The position numbers and the translations under genes were made by a program. 64,000 nt of DNA, taken from assembly GCA_963920525.1 (NCBI GenBank), contig OY986436.1, positions 94,681,342-94,745,341 of the forward strand, written 5' to 3'. Shown in pieces: positions 21,732 through 33,500 of this stretch. The notes beneath the pieces are model-generated. The model saw only the letters and a list, made by a program, of their open reading frames with translations. It searched no databases and was not told the DNA's origin. Positions within the stretch are counted from its first letter, which is position 1. Each line of letters opens with the position of its first letter. Source of the stretch: Dichetophora obliterata (lineage: Eukaryota; Arthropoda; Insecta; Diptera; Sciomyzidae).

Positions 21732-22070
21732 ATGTCTGAATCGGAGGAACTACTCATAAATGCGATGCAAATTCCCATGCATATTCGCCAAGAAGAACTG
21801 TGGATTTAAAAACAAATTGCAGCGTGAAAAAAATTGGGCTGTAGTTGCAGGAGCTACCAAATATACAGGTAAGTTTCTTGTTTGCTGTCCACGAATATGA
21901 GCTAATTTGTTTAAAGTATTTCAGTATAACAGTGTCAAAGACGGGGTAAGACTCTTCGGGAGCGCTTTGTTAAAGAATTAAATAAGGAGATTTCGCCTTC
22001 AGGGAGCGCTGCGGTGGAGTTGAACTCCAATTGGAAGTACATTTCCTCCATGGACTTCATGCGGGCTTAA
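21732..22070 (+). pseudogene. MADF-domain gene remnant
   Basis: MADF domains bind DNA and occur in fly transcription factors and as the second protein of some PIF/Harbinger transposons. Visible pieces are MSESEELLINAMQ (from 21732, then a stop after EELWI), NWAVVAGATKYT just before a donor-like CAG|GTAAGT (21868/21869), and CQRRGKTLRERFVKELNKE ... ELNSNWKYISSMDFMR up to a stop at 22070. The phases across the intron do not join cleanly and there is an internal stop, so it is a pseudogene. A transposon origin is inferred from the MITE-rich context, not shown. Confidence 0.6.
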
Positions 22071-22230
22071 CATATATTTTCTGCTAAGATTCTCACCACG
22101 GTTGCTTCAGGCATGCCTTTAATGTATTTTAAAAGCGTCTGACGTAGAATCGTGAGGTGCTTGCAGGCAATATCTTCATTATTGACGAGACAGATTTCGT
22201 AATTATAAGATTGTACAATCATAAAAATCA

Positions 22231-23291
22231 TCTATATATATAAATGGATCGTGGTTTGTTCGGATGCTTAAAACTTGGAAACGAATTTACCAAATTGGAT
22301 ACCTTCTTCTACGGGTTTGTTTGTAATTGCTACACGAAGGTTTAGGAAAGAATAGAATGTTGCATCACCCCTTTACCCGCCCACAAATCAATAAAAATGC
22401 CATATTTAAGACGGTTTTGGTCGTATTAAACTAAAATTTGGTAATTAAGTTCGTATAACTGTCGGTAACCATACTAAAAATGGGAGTGGTCACGCTATAG
22501 CTACGCCTACTTTTAGGAAAATATCAAAATACTTCGAAACTACTGGTCCGGTTGAGCTCAAAGTTTCAAGTATAAGATGGTTTCAGAACAAAATTGCCAC
22601 ACCCCTTTTTACCGCTCACAATTATATCAAAAGTTGCGATATCAAATAGCTTTGGAGTTACGGGTCGCACCGCTTTGGAATTCGGTATTCGACTACATTT
22701 CACCTACTAATAACATTTTATAAGAGTTGGACAAGGGGGCGTGGCACCTCCTATACAAAACAAATTTGCAATATCGAATAGCTTTGGAGTTTAAGGAGCA
22801 CATGCAGTTTTACTGATATTTTAAGGCTTTTGTTAAGGGGGTGTTGCACCTCCCATACAACCCAAATTTGTGCTATTGAATACTTTTGGAGTTATAGATC
22901 GTACAGCGGCGGAAATCAGCTTTCGACCTAAATTTAAACATGCAGTTTAATTGGAAACATTTTATGAGCGTTGGAAATGGGAGTGTGGCACCTCCTATAC
23001 AACCCAAACTTGTGATATCGAATAGCTTTGGAGTTATATTTCGCACAGCTTCCGAATTCAGTATTCGACCTCAATTAACACTTGCAGTTTCACTGATAAC
23101 ATTTTATGGCTTTTGTTAAGGGGGCGTTGCACATCCCATACAACACAAATTTTTGCTATCGTATAGCTTGGGAGTATAGGTCGGACAGCGTCGGAATTCG
23201 CCCTCACGTTACACATTAATTTTTGTTTATTTAATTTTATGGACTTTGGACAAGGGAGCGTGACAGCAACGCGCCGGGTTTCACCTAGTTA
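22231..23291 (-). repeat. Modular dispersed repeat, copy 3
   Basis: Minus-strand copy of the family at 38904-39367: it ends (plus strand) GCGCCGGGTTTCACCTAG and starts TCTATATATATAAAT. It contains about five modules of ~150-165 bases, each with a 'GGGGGCGTGGCACCTCC' type box, 'CAAATTTG', and 'GAATAGCTTTGGAGTTA'. Confidence 0.7.
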
Positions 23292-23448
23292 CTTATAAAA
23301 TTTAATTTTGAGCTTAGTGCTACAGGATACGCATTATCAATGTAAAAAATCAGCTAATTACTGCAAACCGACGCGCACATACAACCGACGTTACAAAATG
23401 TACTTCCTCCCACAAACATCCCACTGAATTTATATTTATACCACTAAC

Positions 23449-23673
23449 CTTCAGGAACTTTTCTACACACATTTCTATGCCTTTGACCCTGGCAAAATAT
23501 CCTCTATTTATTTCGGGTGCTCTTCGATCCTGGTTACGTACAAAATACCCAATGTACTCATCCTTCCAATATCCCAAGCGAACAGCGCAGCGTTTGCAAT
23601 CGCTAGCATCATCATTGGTAGCTATGACTGCCTCGTCACAAGGATGAAATGAACAAGGAGGCTCCATGGCCAT
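23449..23673 (-). CDS. LCMT1: LCMT1 exon 1 (N-terminus)
   Basis: The 225 nt (75 codons) run from ATG at 23673 to the donor AAG|GTTAGT at 23449/23448, phase 0. The protein reads MAMEPPCSFHPCDEAVIATN, then DDASDCKRCAVRLGYWKDEY, 'RRAPEINRGYFARVKGIEM' and ends EKFLK, the conserved LCMT1 N-terminus that caps the SAM pocket. Exon 2 continues KSDGNCQIINLG, giving a seamless junction. The start is the first ATG of the frame and sits at the usual position relative to the DEAVIATNDDAS motif. The frame continues past the donor into intron to a stop near 23350. That part is not coding. Confidence 0.93.
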
Positions 23674-26600
23674 AAACAGTGGATGTCTAATAAATTCAAT
23701 AATTATATTTTTGTTTTATTTTAAGTCTGTTTTGAATTATTCTTACCTCTACACAATTTACCAAATATCAATTTTGCAAATTATAGCAGCTTATAGTTCT
23801 AGAAGATAGTTATCGTTGCAAAGTTTCGGGGTGGTGGCTTATACCATTTCTGTCACATGACAAAAAGTAATTTTACTTGTGTTCGGTATCTTTTTGTAAC
23901 CTACCTGAATTTATTTTTAATTAAAAAATATATTTTTTCCGAAGGTCTTAAACTTCCTCGATATTGTCCTAAAATTTTCCTCTGATAAAAATTTATGTGA
24001 CTAAAAATTTCTTTAGTTTTGACATCTCTCTGACTATTATTGTTTTTGTTTTGGCTTGATTTTTTTAGGGATGTGTTGACAGCAACGTTACCAGATTTTT
24101 TTTAAGAAAATTGGAAAACTAAGAGCCTGTCTACACTGGCCTCATTCAACCGACTCACTTTGCCATGAAGAAGTTGTTAAATGTTCACACACATAACTTG
24201 GCTCACTTTGTGTCTGCATTTGCTTTTGTGCTGTTTTTAACCTAAAATATTTTAAAGTAATAAAAAATTAGTGTTAACTGGAGTGTGTGTCTCGTAGCTG
24301 CATATAGCACTGCAAATTCAGCAGCTATTAGCGCATAAACGAAAAAAACACTCAAAATTACAAATGTGAAATCAAAGTGAGTCGCAAAATTTTTAAAGTT
24401 TTTGAAACTCTTGGTACACTGTTTACACTAGTGTGAAAGAGATTAATATTAACATTTCGTTGCTTCGTTTTGCTTTGTTTTAGGTTGGGGCTATGTTATG
24501 GTGGCGGCTAAAGGCACTACTCTGTTTTTGTGTCAATTAAAATGGGAACTTTTAGAGAGTGAGCAAGGGATTAAATTTTGACCAAATCATGAGATGAAAG
24601 CAAGTTGCGTTGTGAATTTATTCACTACATATGTGCATTAAGTCAATTAATTATTTTTATTATAATTTAATTTATGCATAACTATATTTACAAAAAAATA
24701 TAAATTAGCATGTATAGCTCTATAGATAAGCCAAACTGCTCCTTACTAGCCTCCTGCCACTGCAGAAAAGCATTTGATCACATTAAGTTTTTCACAGATA
24801 TGTTCAACGAAATCTGCAAATTTTTTTGTTTGTTTTGTTGAAAATGGGGAACATTTCAAGAAAAGTGAAAACTCTAATTTTTAATTAAGATTATATGCAT
24901 ATAATATAATAAGGGTCTTCATACAAGTGGGCAATAGCCTTATAAATGGTAAAAACTGTATAAGTTTATCAGCCTTATAACTGAACTGAACTGCCTTTGC
25001 ACAAACCAGATATATTTGCTTTTCGATTTATATGAGCAAACGAGGTGGCAAACTTATATGATCAATCAGCTGTTTTCGTTTTTCAAAATTTAATTAATTT
25101 CTTATCAGAAGCCGGCAAAAAAGTAATGAGAGAGGTAAGAATTTGAGAATTGGAGCAAAAGTAACAAATTTTTACTTGAAAATTACAATTAAAAAAATTT
25201 ATTGGCAACATATGCAAATATATTGCACAGGCCCATATCTTGACCGAAAATTTTGAGCATGCTGAGCATCCAATTTTTTCCTTAAAAATGTGCATAATTT
25301 TAAAGTTATTAAGGGGGCATTATTAATTAGAACGTTAAAAAAAATTTAATTTTTTTTAATTTTTTAAAAGAAAAATATTTCAAAAGTACTCTTTAAAAAT
25401 TTCAGACTAATTGTATTATTACTTATGGAGATAAATAACTTTTAATAGGAGTTTTTTTTGTCTGCATGCACATCGTAGTCAAAACTTAAAACGCGTTTTT
25501 CTCAAAACCGTTTTTTCCAAGTTGGTGATCACTGTAAATTTAGAATGGCTTTATCGATCAGTTTTAAATTTTTCTTATTTATTCTATACTAAATTGTCCT
25601 CGTGATTAATGAAGGATTTTTTGGTCGATTATATTTATTTGCCGAAAATTTGAGTGAAATTCTTGTCAAATAAGCAACTTTGAATTTTAACATCAGCCAT
25701 TTTTCAAAAAATCAAATTATTTCAAATTCATTCGTTCATCAGGAGCATTATTTCATTAACTTCTGCTTTTTTTTTTATTTTTTTAACGAAATTTGGTTTG
25801 TTTGTTATACATAAAAGAAGTCCGGTTCAGTTAGATTTGAATTAACTGTCAACTATAGCTACCATCATCATCACGCCATGTTTCCACTTCTAATATAAAA
25901 AAAGAATGCAGTATGCGCAACATATTGCTTTCTTTCGTTCTTTAAAATTAAGTTAATAAAGTTAAATTTATCTTTTCTGTATGTCGGTTAAATGGGTAAA
26001 TGTTTACAGAGTTCGTCATTATTCGTTCAATTAGCTTGAACTAAGAATTTTCTGAGGTTATAGTTTAGAGCTTTATAGTGCACTTACACCAAACCCTCAA
26101 AACGTGTTTTCAGCATTTATCGCGTTTAAGAGCCAAAACACGACTTATTTTAAGTGTTTTACCATGAAAAATTGAAAACACCTCACAGCGCGTTTTATTA
26201 TAAAACACCATTAAAACACTCTAAAGGTCGAAACACATCACGGTAAAAATGAAAGGTGGCAACACCCCAAGCACTCAAAGCTTAGGTGCATGCCACACAC
26301 AGCGGACACGAACAAATTTGTTGTTGTTTTCGCGGGTAAAAGAAAAAACTGGAAATTGAGAGAGCTTCTCACTCATCAAAAAATTTCCAGGCAACCGACA
26401 AAAATGTTCACGGCCCAAAGCTGAAAACATTTTGGACAACGGTTGCATTTTCTTGATGTTTTACGTTTAGTAGTAATAAAACTGCACTGCAGTAGGAAAT
26501 GTACTATTTGAATTCATCAGTAATGCGATGTTTGTTGTTCAGTATTGAATTGTACGCTGCTAGTGCTATACATGGCTTGAATGGTATTTATTTATAATAA

Positions 26601-26815
26601 AAAGAAGAAGAATTGACGAACATGCAAAATTCAGCCCGGCTAGCTGCAGCAAATAAATTCAACTGAACAGCTGAATATTATTAGTGATTGCTGTGAATGT
26701 AATATTAATGATTTAATATATTGTTTTTTTAGTGATTGTGTATTTTTTAAAATAAAAAATATGAACGTAAAATGTGTATATGATGTTATTTATAAAAATG
26801 TATACATTTTTTAAC
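23674..26815. other. Noncoding sequence upstream of LCMT1
   Basis: This holds the LCMT1 5' region (no TATA box identified) and then AT-rich DNA. The region 26050-26270 has repeated 'AAAACAC' blocks in both orientations. No open frame with a recognised domain was found on either strand. Confidence 0.45.
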
Positions 26816-26817
26816 TA

Positions 26818-27761
26818 CAGGGCTGCCAATATTCGAAGCGCCCATTTTATTTTTAAATAAATCAAAGAAACCACAATTTTTTGTCTGTTCGTCATGAATA
26901 TCATTTAATTGGGTTCAAGTAGATTTGCTTACATTATTTCTTGAATATGACATCTCGTAAATGGTCGCCATTGGCCTCTACGACATATTGTGCCCGTTTT
27001 GCAGCATTTTCCATGGTTTTCTTCAACATTTCGATGGGAATGGCGGTTATTTCTTGACGGATGTTGGTTTTCAGCTCTTCTAGGGTCTTTGGCTTGTTGA
27101 CGTAAACCTTTGATTTCAAATAACCCCACAAAAAGAAGTCTGGAGGCGTTAAATCTGGTGATCTTGGCGGCCAATCGAAATCACCATTTTTTGACATCAA
27201 ACGGCCAGGGAACAATTGCTTCAAAAAATCGATTGTAGTGCGGCTTGTGTGTGGTGGCGCGCCGTCTTGTTGAAACCAGTAGTGCCTGATACGCTTTCGA
27301 CGAACGATTGGCATGAAAAAATTGTTTATCATATCGCAATAACGCTCCTGATTGACAGTAACTCTGTGGCCATTATCATCTTCGAAAAAGAACGGCCCAA
27401 TGAGCATTTTAGCACAAACGCCGCACCAAACAGTGACTTTTGCATCGTGAAGAGGTACCTCTTGAATCTTTTGTGGATTTTCAGTGGCATAAATACGGCA
27501 ATTTTGTTTGTTTACCGTTCCGTTCAACTGAAAATGAGCTTCATCGCTCATGATAATTTTATAGAGTTGAGTTTTCACTATTGACTTGTTTTGTTGAATG
27601 TAAATTTCAACAATTTTAGAGCGTTCGCGTGGCATGTACTGTTCCATTGTAAACATTTGCTTGGAATGACGCTTCAAACGCGGTATGTCATTAGTCGATT
27701 TGGCACCACTGCGGAAAGTTACAGTGTTGCCAGATGGGCGCTTCGAATATTGACAACCCTG
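26818..27761 (-). mobile_element. DD41D (rosa-type) mariner, internally deleted
   Basis: TIRs of about 28 bases begin CAGGGCTGCCAATATTCGAA at the left and, reverse-complemented, CAGGGTTGTCAATATTCGAA at the right. TA lies on both sides (26816-26817 and 27762-27763). The 944 bp element lacks the transposase N-terminus. Confidence 0.9.
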
Positions 27762-27773
27762 TATATTTTCCAT
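26934..27773 (-). pseudogene. DD41D mariner transposase lacking its DNA-binding N-terminus
   Basis: The catalytic domain is intact in one frame: first Asp in IIMSDEAHFQLNG, second Asp in WFQQDGAPPHTS, third Asp in SPDLTPPDFFLWG. There are 41 residues between the last two, which defines the DD41D (rosa) family of Tc1/mariner. The 279-residue frame begins inside the right TIR (MENIQGCQYSKRP is TIR-coded), so the helix-turn-helix region (~110 residues) has been deleted. It ends with 'VVEANGDHLRDVIFKK', a normal C-terminus. It could make a catalytic-only fragment if expressed, but it is unlikely to transpose. Confidence 0.9.
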
Positions 27774-28182
27774 TTATAAACTATTCCATTGCATATATGA
27801 AAGTAACACGTCATTGTATATAGTATTTTTAGTGCTTGTATGTTCAGCTGCAGTTTTCTCTTTCACCCTTGTATTTTAGGACAATCGTCAAGAGAAAATG
27901 TGAGCAGTAGATTTACTGATGGTATAACTGATCAAGCTAGTCATACATTACAGCCGCGTAGTTAACAAATAAACTGTTTATATATACATATATCTTGTAA
28001 TATCGTTTAAATCGTTAAAATTTACTATATTCTAAGAGATAAGGTTATGGCTACTAATTGGAATAGAAATATTACTGAAATGTTCATAAATGAATTTCGA
28101 AGCCAACCGGCTTTGTGAGATATTCTTAAAAAAATTGTAAATACTTTATCATCAGTGAATCTTAGCTCCTTTGATTAATTTA
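27764..28182. other. AT-rich noncoding spacer
   Basis: No recognised feature. This would include the 3' flank of the small gene at 28183-28522; no AATAAA signal was seen just downstream of its stop. Confidence 0.4.
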
Positions 28183-28522
28183 TCATCCCTTTCTTATGTC
28201 TGCCAATTCTCCATGGCTTAATCCAGCAGGATCTTTTTTCACTTTTTTTAACTCCATCCAGAGTTTCACCAACTCAACAATTGTTCTTATTGTGACCATA
28301 TAGTTGTCATCTATATATGTGGATACACTTCCTGCATACATATTGGCCAATGTAATTAATTTTAAACCTCGAAAATCAGAATTTAACCCATCAATTTTAA
28401 ATGCAAATAAAACCATTTATAAACAACCTATAGAGGGTAGCCATTTTATTGAATTGATTGCATAAAGGAGCATTACCTGCACGAAATAGTAGCAAAAACG
28501 TAGTAAATTTAGCTTCCGCCAT
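28183..28522 (-). CDS. Small two-exon gene, unknown function (64 residues)
   Basis: Proposed exon 1 is 28477-28522 (ATG GCG GAA GCT..., ending CGT GCA G|GTAATG). Proposed exon 2 is 28183-28331 (after acceptor ATGTATGCAG), with a 145 nt intron. The joined frame is exactly 65 codons including stop: MAEAKFTTFLLLFRAG, SVSTYIDDNYMVTIRTIVEL, VKLWMELKKVKKDPAGLSHG, ELADIRKG. It has a hydrophobic N-terminal segment and a hydrophobic helix around residues 26-40 followed by a charged tail, so a small membrane-associated protein is possible. The reading is protein-like and the splice sites are good, but I do not recognise the family. Without splicing, the longer open frames (28397-28843, 28183-28416) look artificial. 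Confidence 0.45.
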
Positions 28523-28639
28523 TATCGAACAGAAAACTACGTGTAGCATGCCGTGGACAAAACAATGAGAGAGAGGAAAAAAATGGCGAAAATTCCAATG
28601 TTTGACGGACAAGCAGACACCGTGTGACATGCCCCTTAG

Positions 28640-28712
28640 TTTTTCACGAACAGGGTTGCATCGGTAGAAAATAAAAAAAAGTCGAAACAGATAATGAAAA
28701 TGTGGGGATATT
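28640..28712 (-). repeat. Fragment of a repeat shared with 54700-54800
   Basis: GGGTTGCATCGGTAGAAAAT and TCGAAACAGATAATGAAAAT, then GTGGGGAT, match the reverse complement of about 54695-54800. The matching continuation is displaced to 29515-29700, implying an ~800 bp insertion between. Confidence 0.7.
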
Positions 28713-29157
28713 CTTAACAAAAGCTGCATTCCTTTCGCCTTCATATAATCGCGAAAAAAAATTTTCTCAAAGGAACGGCAAGAAAAACGACTCGTCGAGG
28801 GCACTACCGTTGCAGTGAAAATTAAATACAAGCAAGCAATCATGATACAATAGCTATTAGGTGTTATGAGAACGTGTGTCGTTCAAAACTGTTGTGAACT
28901 ATTATGGTAGCGTTACCTTAGTGAACGATATTTTTATCTGAATGTGTATTACTCTTAACATCAGAAAAATTGTAAATTATTTAATTTAATTATAAATATT
29001 ATGCAATTATATAAATAATTTAATTGAAATTGTTGGCTCCGCTGAATGTGTCCAAAGTGTGTGACACACGTGGTTTGTTTTATTTTCTTTTGTTTAACAT
29101 TCGATGGTCGCATCTCGTGAGAAAATAGGTAGCTGTCATGGCTACCCAATAGTCATT

Positions 29158-29313
29158 GGCCGCATTCTAGCCGAAAAAGTGCTCAAGTAGCGAAGTAGCA
29201 TAAAATATTTTCGCTATATAAATTGTGACATCTCAAGGAACATGTTCTGTGAGAGCATACCATTCAGCCCGAAAGTTGTGGAACAGTTCTTTCCGCTGAA
29301 TGCAGGCATTGTG
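29158..29313 (+). mobile_element. GGCCGCATTCTAGCC-family MITE, variant right end
   Basis: The first ~125 bases match the complete copy at 44480-44640 almost exactly. After GTGGAACAGTTCT the sequence departs into TTCCGCTGAATGCAGGCA, the same junction seen (inverted) at 20312-20340, rather than the mirrored TIR. Confidence 0.75.
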
Positions 29314-30579
29314 TCAAACAAACAAATAATTCAAAAAATGAAATGACAGCTCATAAAAATATACAGGTGCGCCACCTGTGTTTCAAATTTTTTAAAGGCT
29401 ATATCACAATTTTATATGGATAGCAAAAATAATCCTATTTGTTATAGGATTATTATTTTTGTTTTTGCTTTGCATGTAAAAAAAAAAATCTGCATTATTT
29501 TGAAGCGACTGGATCGCAGCTAAAGATACAAGTTTGACAAGCAAAAAACAAAAGGTCACTACAAAATATGTAAAACATACTTGTATAGTACGACGAAATA
29601 ACCTTCTTGTAATTCCCTATTCTTCCTTCCTATATAACATTCATCCTCACTTAACGTAGAACAGAACATACATATAAAAAATTCATATCAATATCAAATT
29701 TTTTATTGTGATTTTATTCTATTCGTTAAGCTTTGCTATTAGTTTCGCTAACTTATTAAACTTTTTGTGTAAAGATTTTTATTTGTGCTTTATATAATCT
29801 CTTAAATGTTTAAAAAATTAAAATGGTTTCATTTTTTTTAGCTACATTGGATTTGGTAAATTAAATGAATTTACCAATTTCCAGATTTTTAAATTACGAT
29901 AAATTGATTTAAATGATTTTTAAGAAACATATATACATAGATGAGATGTATATACTTTCTTTCAGTTGTTGCAGGTATTTAGAAAATTTTTTATTTTAAA
30001 CAAACTCAGAATGCTTACGAGCTTAAAATTTAAGTATTTTTATCTTCAAATCGAAAATATAAAAATAGTTGTGTTTGTTTAATAATGAAAAATGGCACCT
30101 ATAAATATTAAAAAATACTTTCTTTCACTTTAATTACCTTCTTTAAACAGAAATTGTTATGGTGACATAATGTTCCTTGCTTTTTTCTGTATTTTGATTT
30201 TTTAATAAGTCCTGCAAATAATAGTAAATATAATTTATTAACCATTAAAATCTGTATTATGAGCGGAATTGATTTTAATTTTTTTTAATATTCTTCAATA
30301 GTTCAACAAAAATTATAATAGAAAAAAAATAATTTTTTAGAAATATTTTGACTCAAATCTATGTGTTAGAAGCATTTAAAAAATTTTTAATTTTACCAAA
30401 GACAAAAGATTTACAAAATTTTCAAATTTCAATTTAATTTAATGTGTAGCATGCACTTAACTTATTTTATTATTCTAATTTAATAAAAAGTTCAACATTT
30501 TAAGTACTGACTCTTATTATTATATGAATTAAAGTTTAACTCGCTGTTTTATTTTTAAAAAAGTTAAGGGTGGTCCATA
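29314..30579. other. AT-rich noncoding DNA, with a repeat at 29515-29700
   Basis: 29515-29700 matches the reverse complement of 54520-54690 (blocks AAAGATACAAGTTTGACAAG, CTTCTTGTAATTCCCTATTC, CACTTAACGTAGAACAGAAC). The rest is AT-rich with no recognised gene. Confidence 0.5.
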
Positions 30580-33500
30580 CAAGGAGAATAAATAATAGTA
30601 AAGAGATTTCAAAGTCGAATTGGTTGAATAAGGCGAAAAATTATATGGTTTGAGGTGCAGCCCGTGCGAAGAAATATGGCGGCGATATTGAGAGCAGAGC
30701 TGAAAGCCACTGAAATAAGTCGGCCGAAAACAAATCGTACTGAGAGAATTTTGTAATACACTCGCAACTGGCAACTCGCATATGGCAATTGGAAACTATT
30801 GAGTATCCGAATCGACTATTATAAATGAAAATCCAAAAAATGTATTAGCATTTATTGCATGTTTCCTTTTCTGTGCCGAATTGGTTTCGTTTTATCCTCA
30901 GCTGAATGTTTCTGTTGTTGTTCTTGTTGTCAGCCATATTATAAGAATATTTCTAACTTAGCCGATATTGTTTTGTTTTGTTCTTAGCTCAATAGATAGA
31001 ACACCAAGCAAATATCACATTTTCATGATCAATTAAATTTTTCAAAATATTTTACATTTATTACGAAACATTTGCAACAAATATTTTCCTTCTTTTAATT
31101 AGATTTTATATGAAAAATAAGTGATTATAATTATTGTGAAGAATTCTAAATATCTATGTATTTGATTTTTTTTTTCAAATAATTTACAATACAAAAAATC
31201 TATTTCAACAATTTCATTTCTTATCTGTTTATCCATCTCTGGACAGTTCAGAAAATCATTTATCTGTATATATTATATTTTAAAGGATTGCGAAAAAGTC
31301 CAGAAAACTTCATGTTTTTTTTTACAATATTGATTTCAGGAAATTTCGTCACAGTTAGAAAAATGTGTTCAAAAATTATGTAAAATGAAGATATCTGGTC
31401 TAAATGGAAAATTAACACATTTTGTTAAACATAACTTTTTCTATATACTGTTGTGCTACAGAAGATTTGTCTTTATGTTTGTAAAAAAATTAAAAATAAA
31501 GTAACATAAAAATAGAAGTAAAGTAACGTAGTAGAAAGATAAATTAACATATCATTAAATTTAAAGTTACAAAAAGTCGATATAAGTTTTTATCTTACAG
31601 AAAGAAGTAATAAAAACAGCACTTGAAGTATTTTTTAAAAAACCCGGTATGCAGTTTGATTTATATTTAATTGTTATTTAAAATGAGTAATTAAACATAA
31701 AAATCAGGTAAAAAGTACTAGAGTAGTGGTATTTTACTTTTCGAAAAAATTTAAAATTCTTTTCTGTTGTAATAAGAAAATTTTTAAAATCAACATTTTC
31801 ATTATGGCATTAAAATGTTGTTAAAATAATTTCTGAGACTAAACTTAAAATAATTACAATAAAGTTGTGTGATTACGTTAAATAACTTGATCATTATGAC
31901 ATTTTTTACTGAAAGTACAACATTTTGTCAATTTTGAGTTTGGGAATTTTTACGTTATATTTTAAAAAAATCACAAAAATTCATATTAGTCAGTATTCCA
32001 ATAAAATTCAGTGCAAATACTTTTTAAAAATATGACTTAAATTGACACAAAAAATGATGAGATTACGTTGGATAACCTGGTCGTTTTGAAAGTTTTTCCT
32101 GGAAATGTACCGTTTTGAAAATTTCTAGTTTGAGTATTTTTGCGAAAAAAATTACTAAAAATCCAAAAATGCAAAATTTTAAAAAACAACATCACAGGCG
32201 GTTGTTTCAATTTTTCCAAAAAAAGTATCGAATAGAATCGAAAATTAAAAAAAAACTTATAACTGTTGAAACTTAACAGTTTCTTAAAAATCATCAAAGT
32301 GCCTGTTTATGGCATATTGATCAATTCAAAATCAAGAGTATGCAGCCTTCATTTTGATTCTTCTTGCATTGGAGGTTCACGCCTTAAAAGTGGTTCAATG
32401 CTAACCATATGTCTTGGTAAGTGTTATACAATTTTGAAAAATTAAAGTTTTTTCTAAATGACCTCTATATTTATTATGTTGACTTTTATATGATTTAAAT
32501 ACAAATTCTAAATGTTTGATAGTTTAAATCATACTTGATTTTAAATACAAATTCTAGTTGTTTGATAGTTTAAAATCGTTTATTGAGCTTAAGGTCAAAG
32601 TTAGAACAATAAATTGTTCTAACGAATTTTTCCAAAGAAACAACAACAACAACAAAGTTTTCAATATGAAAGGAAAAAAAATCACTAGCATTTGATTTTA
32701 TTGTACAATTTCTGCGCTGCTAAACGCGTCATCAGAAATCTTTGTGATTACCCGTGCAAGCGCGCGAAATACGTTTCTTGAACGAAGTTCTTTATAAAAA
32801 AATATTTTTATTTTTCACAACTATTACACTTGATTGACAAAACTGAACTAACATGATAAAATTTTATAGATTTTATGTTAACTAAAAATACACTAATACA
32901 AATATAATGCAATATACAAAAAATTCCAGGTAACTGTAGAAAAATGTGGGAACTGCAATTTAAGCATTTTGGTATTTCTTCACCGGATAAGCGTGTCTGT
33001 AGTTGTTGTTGTGTTTGTTTCAGGTGCTGACGTTGCGTCTGGCTTATGCCGTAACTCGCGCTAACGCACTGCACCATCGGGGTGATGAGATTTTGAAGCG
33101 TCAATTTCTCATTTTTTCCTCAATTTCATAATGTCACATTTGTTGTTGTATTTCTGTTTTACATTTAGAATTTGTATTTAAATCATATAAAAGTCAACAT
33201 TTTGAAAAATTTTAAAATAATTATAAATATGTAATTATAAATATATAACACTCATTTCGTGTTGCGCACGGGGACATTTTTCAGTACTTAAATGTAGGTA
33301 TATTTTGGTGCTTTTTAATGTTAAAACGAATTCAAATATTTTTTCTTGCGTCCAGTTTGGTTTAGTATATGTCTATCTTTAAATTTAAACTTGGTTTAAA
33401 CAATTTATTAAAACTAATTAAAAATTAAAATTTCGGTCGGTTGCGTATGGTGTCCCCAATGGTTGCGTACGGTGGACACTTAAAAAAGGTTAACAATACG

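Larger units (their letters stand above)
18382..23448 (-). other. LCMT1: LCMT1 intron 1, filled with mobile elements
   Basis: The 5067 nt intron has donor GTTAGT (23443-23448) and acceptor AG (18382-18383). It contains a MITE (18540-19292), a tRNA-like element (about 19548-19740), a foldback-type MITE (about 20310-21490) split by a hAT element (20344-21307), a MADF pseudogene (21732-22070) and a modular CTAG repeat (22231-23291). Confidence 0.85.

Noticed and set aside
28397..28843. 148-residue minus-strand frame as a single-exon gene
   Set aside because: Overlaps a repeat shared with 54.7 kb at its upstream end and is better explained by the short spliced gene starting at 28522.
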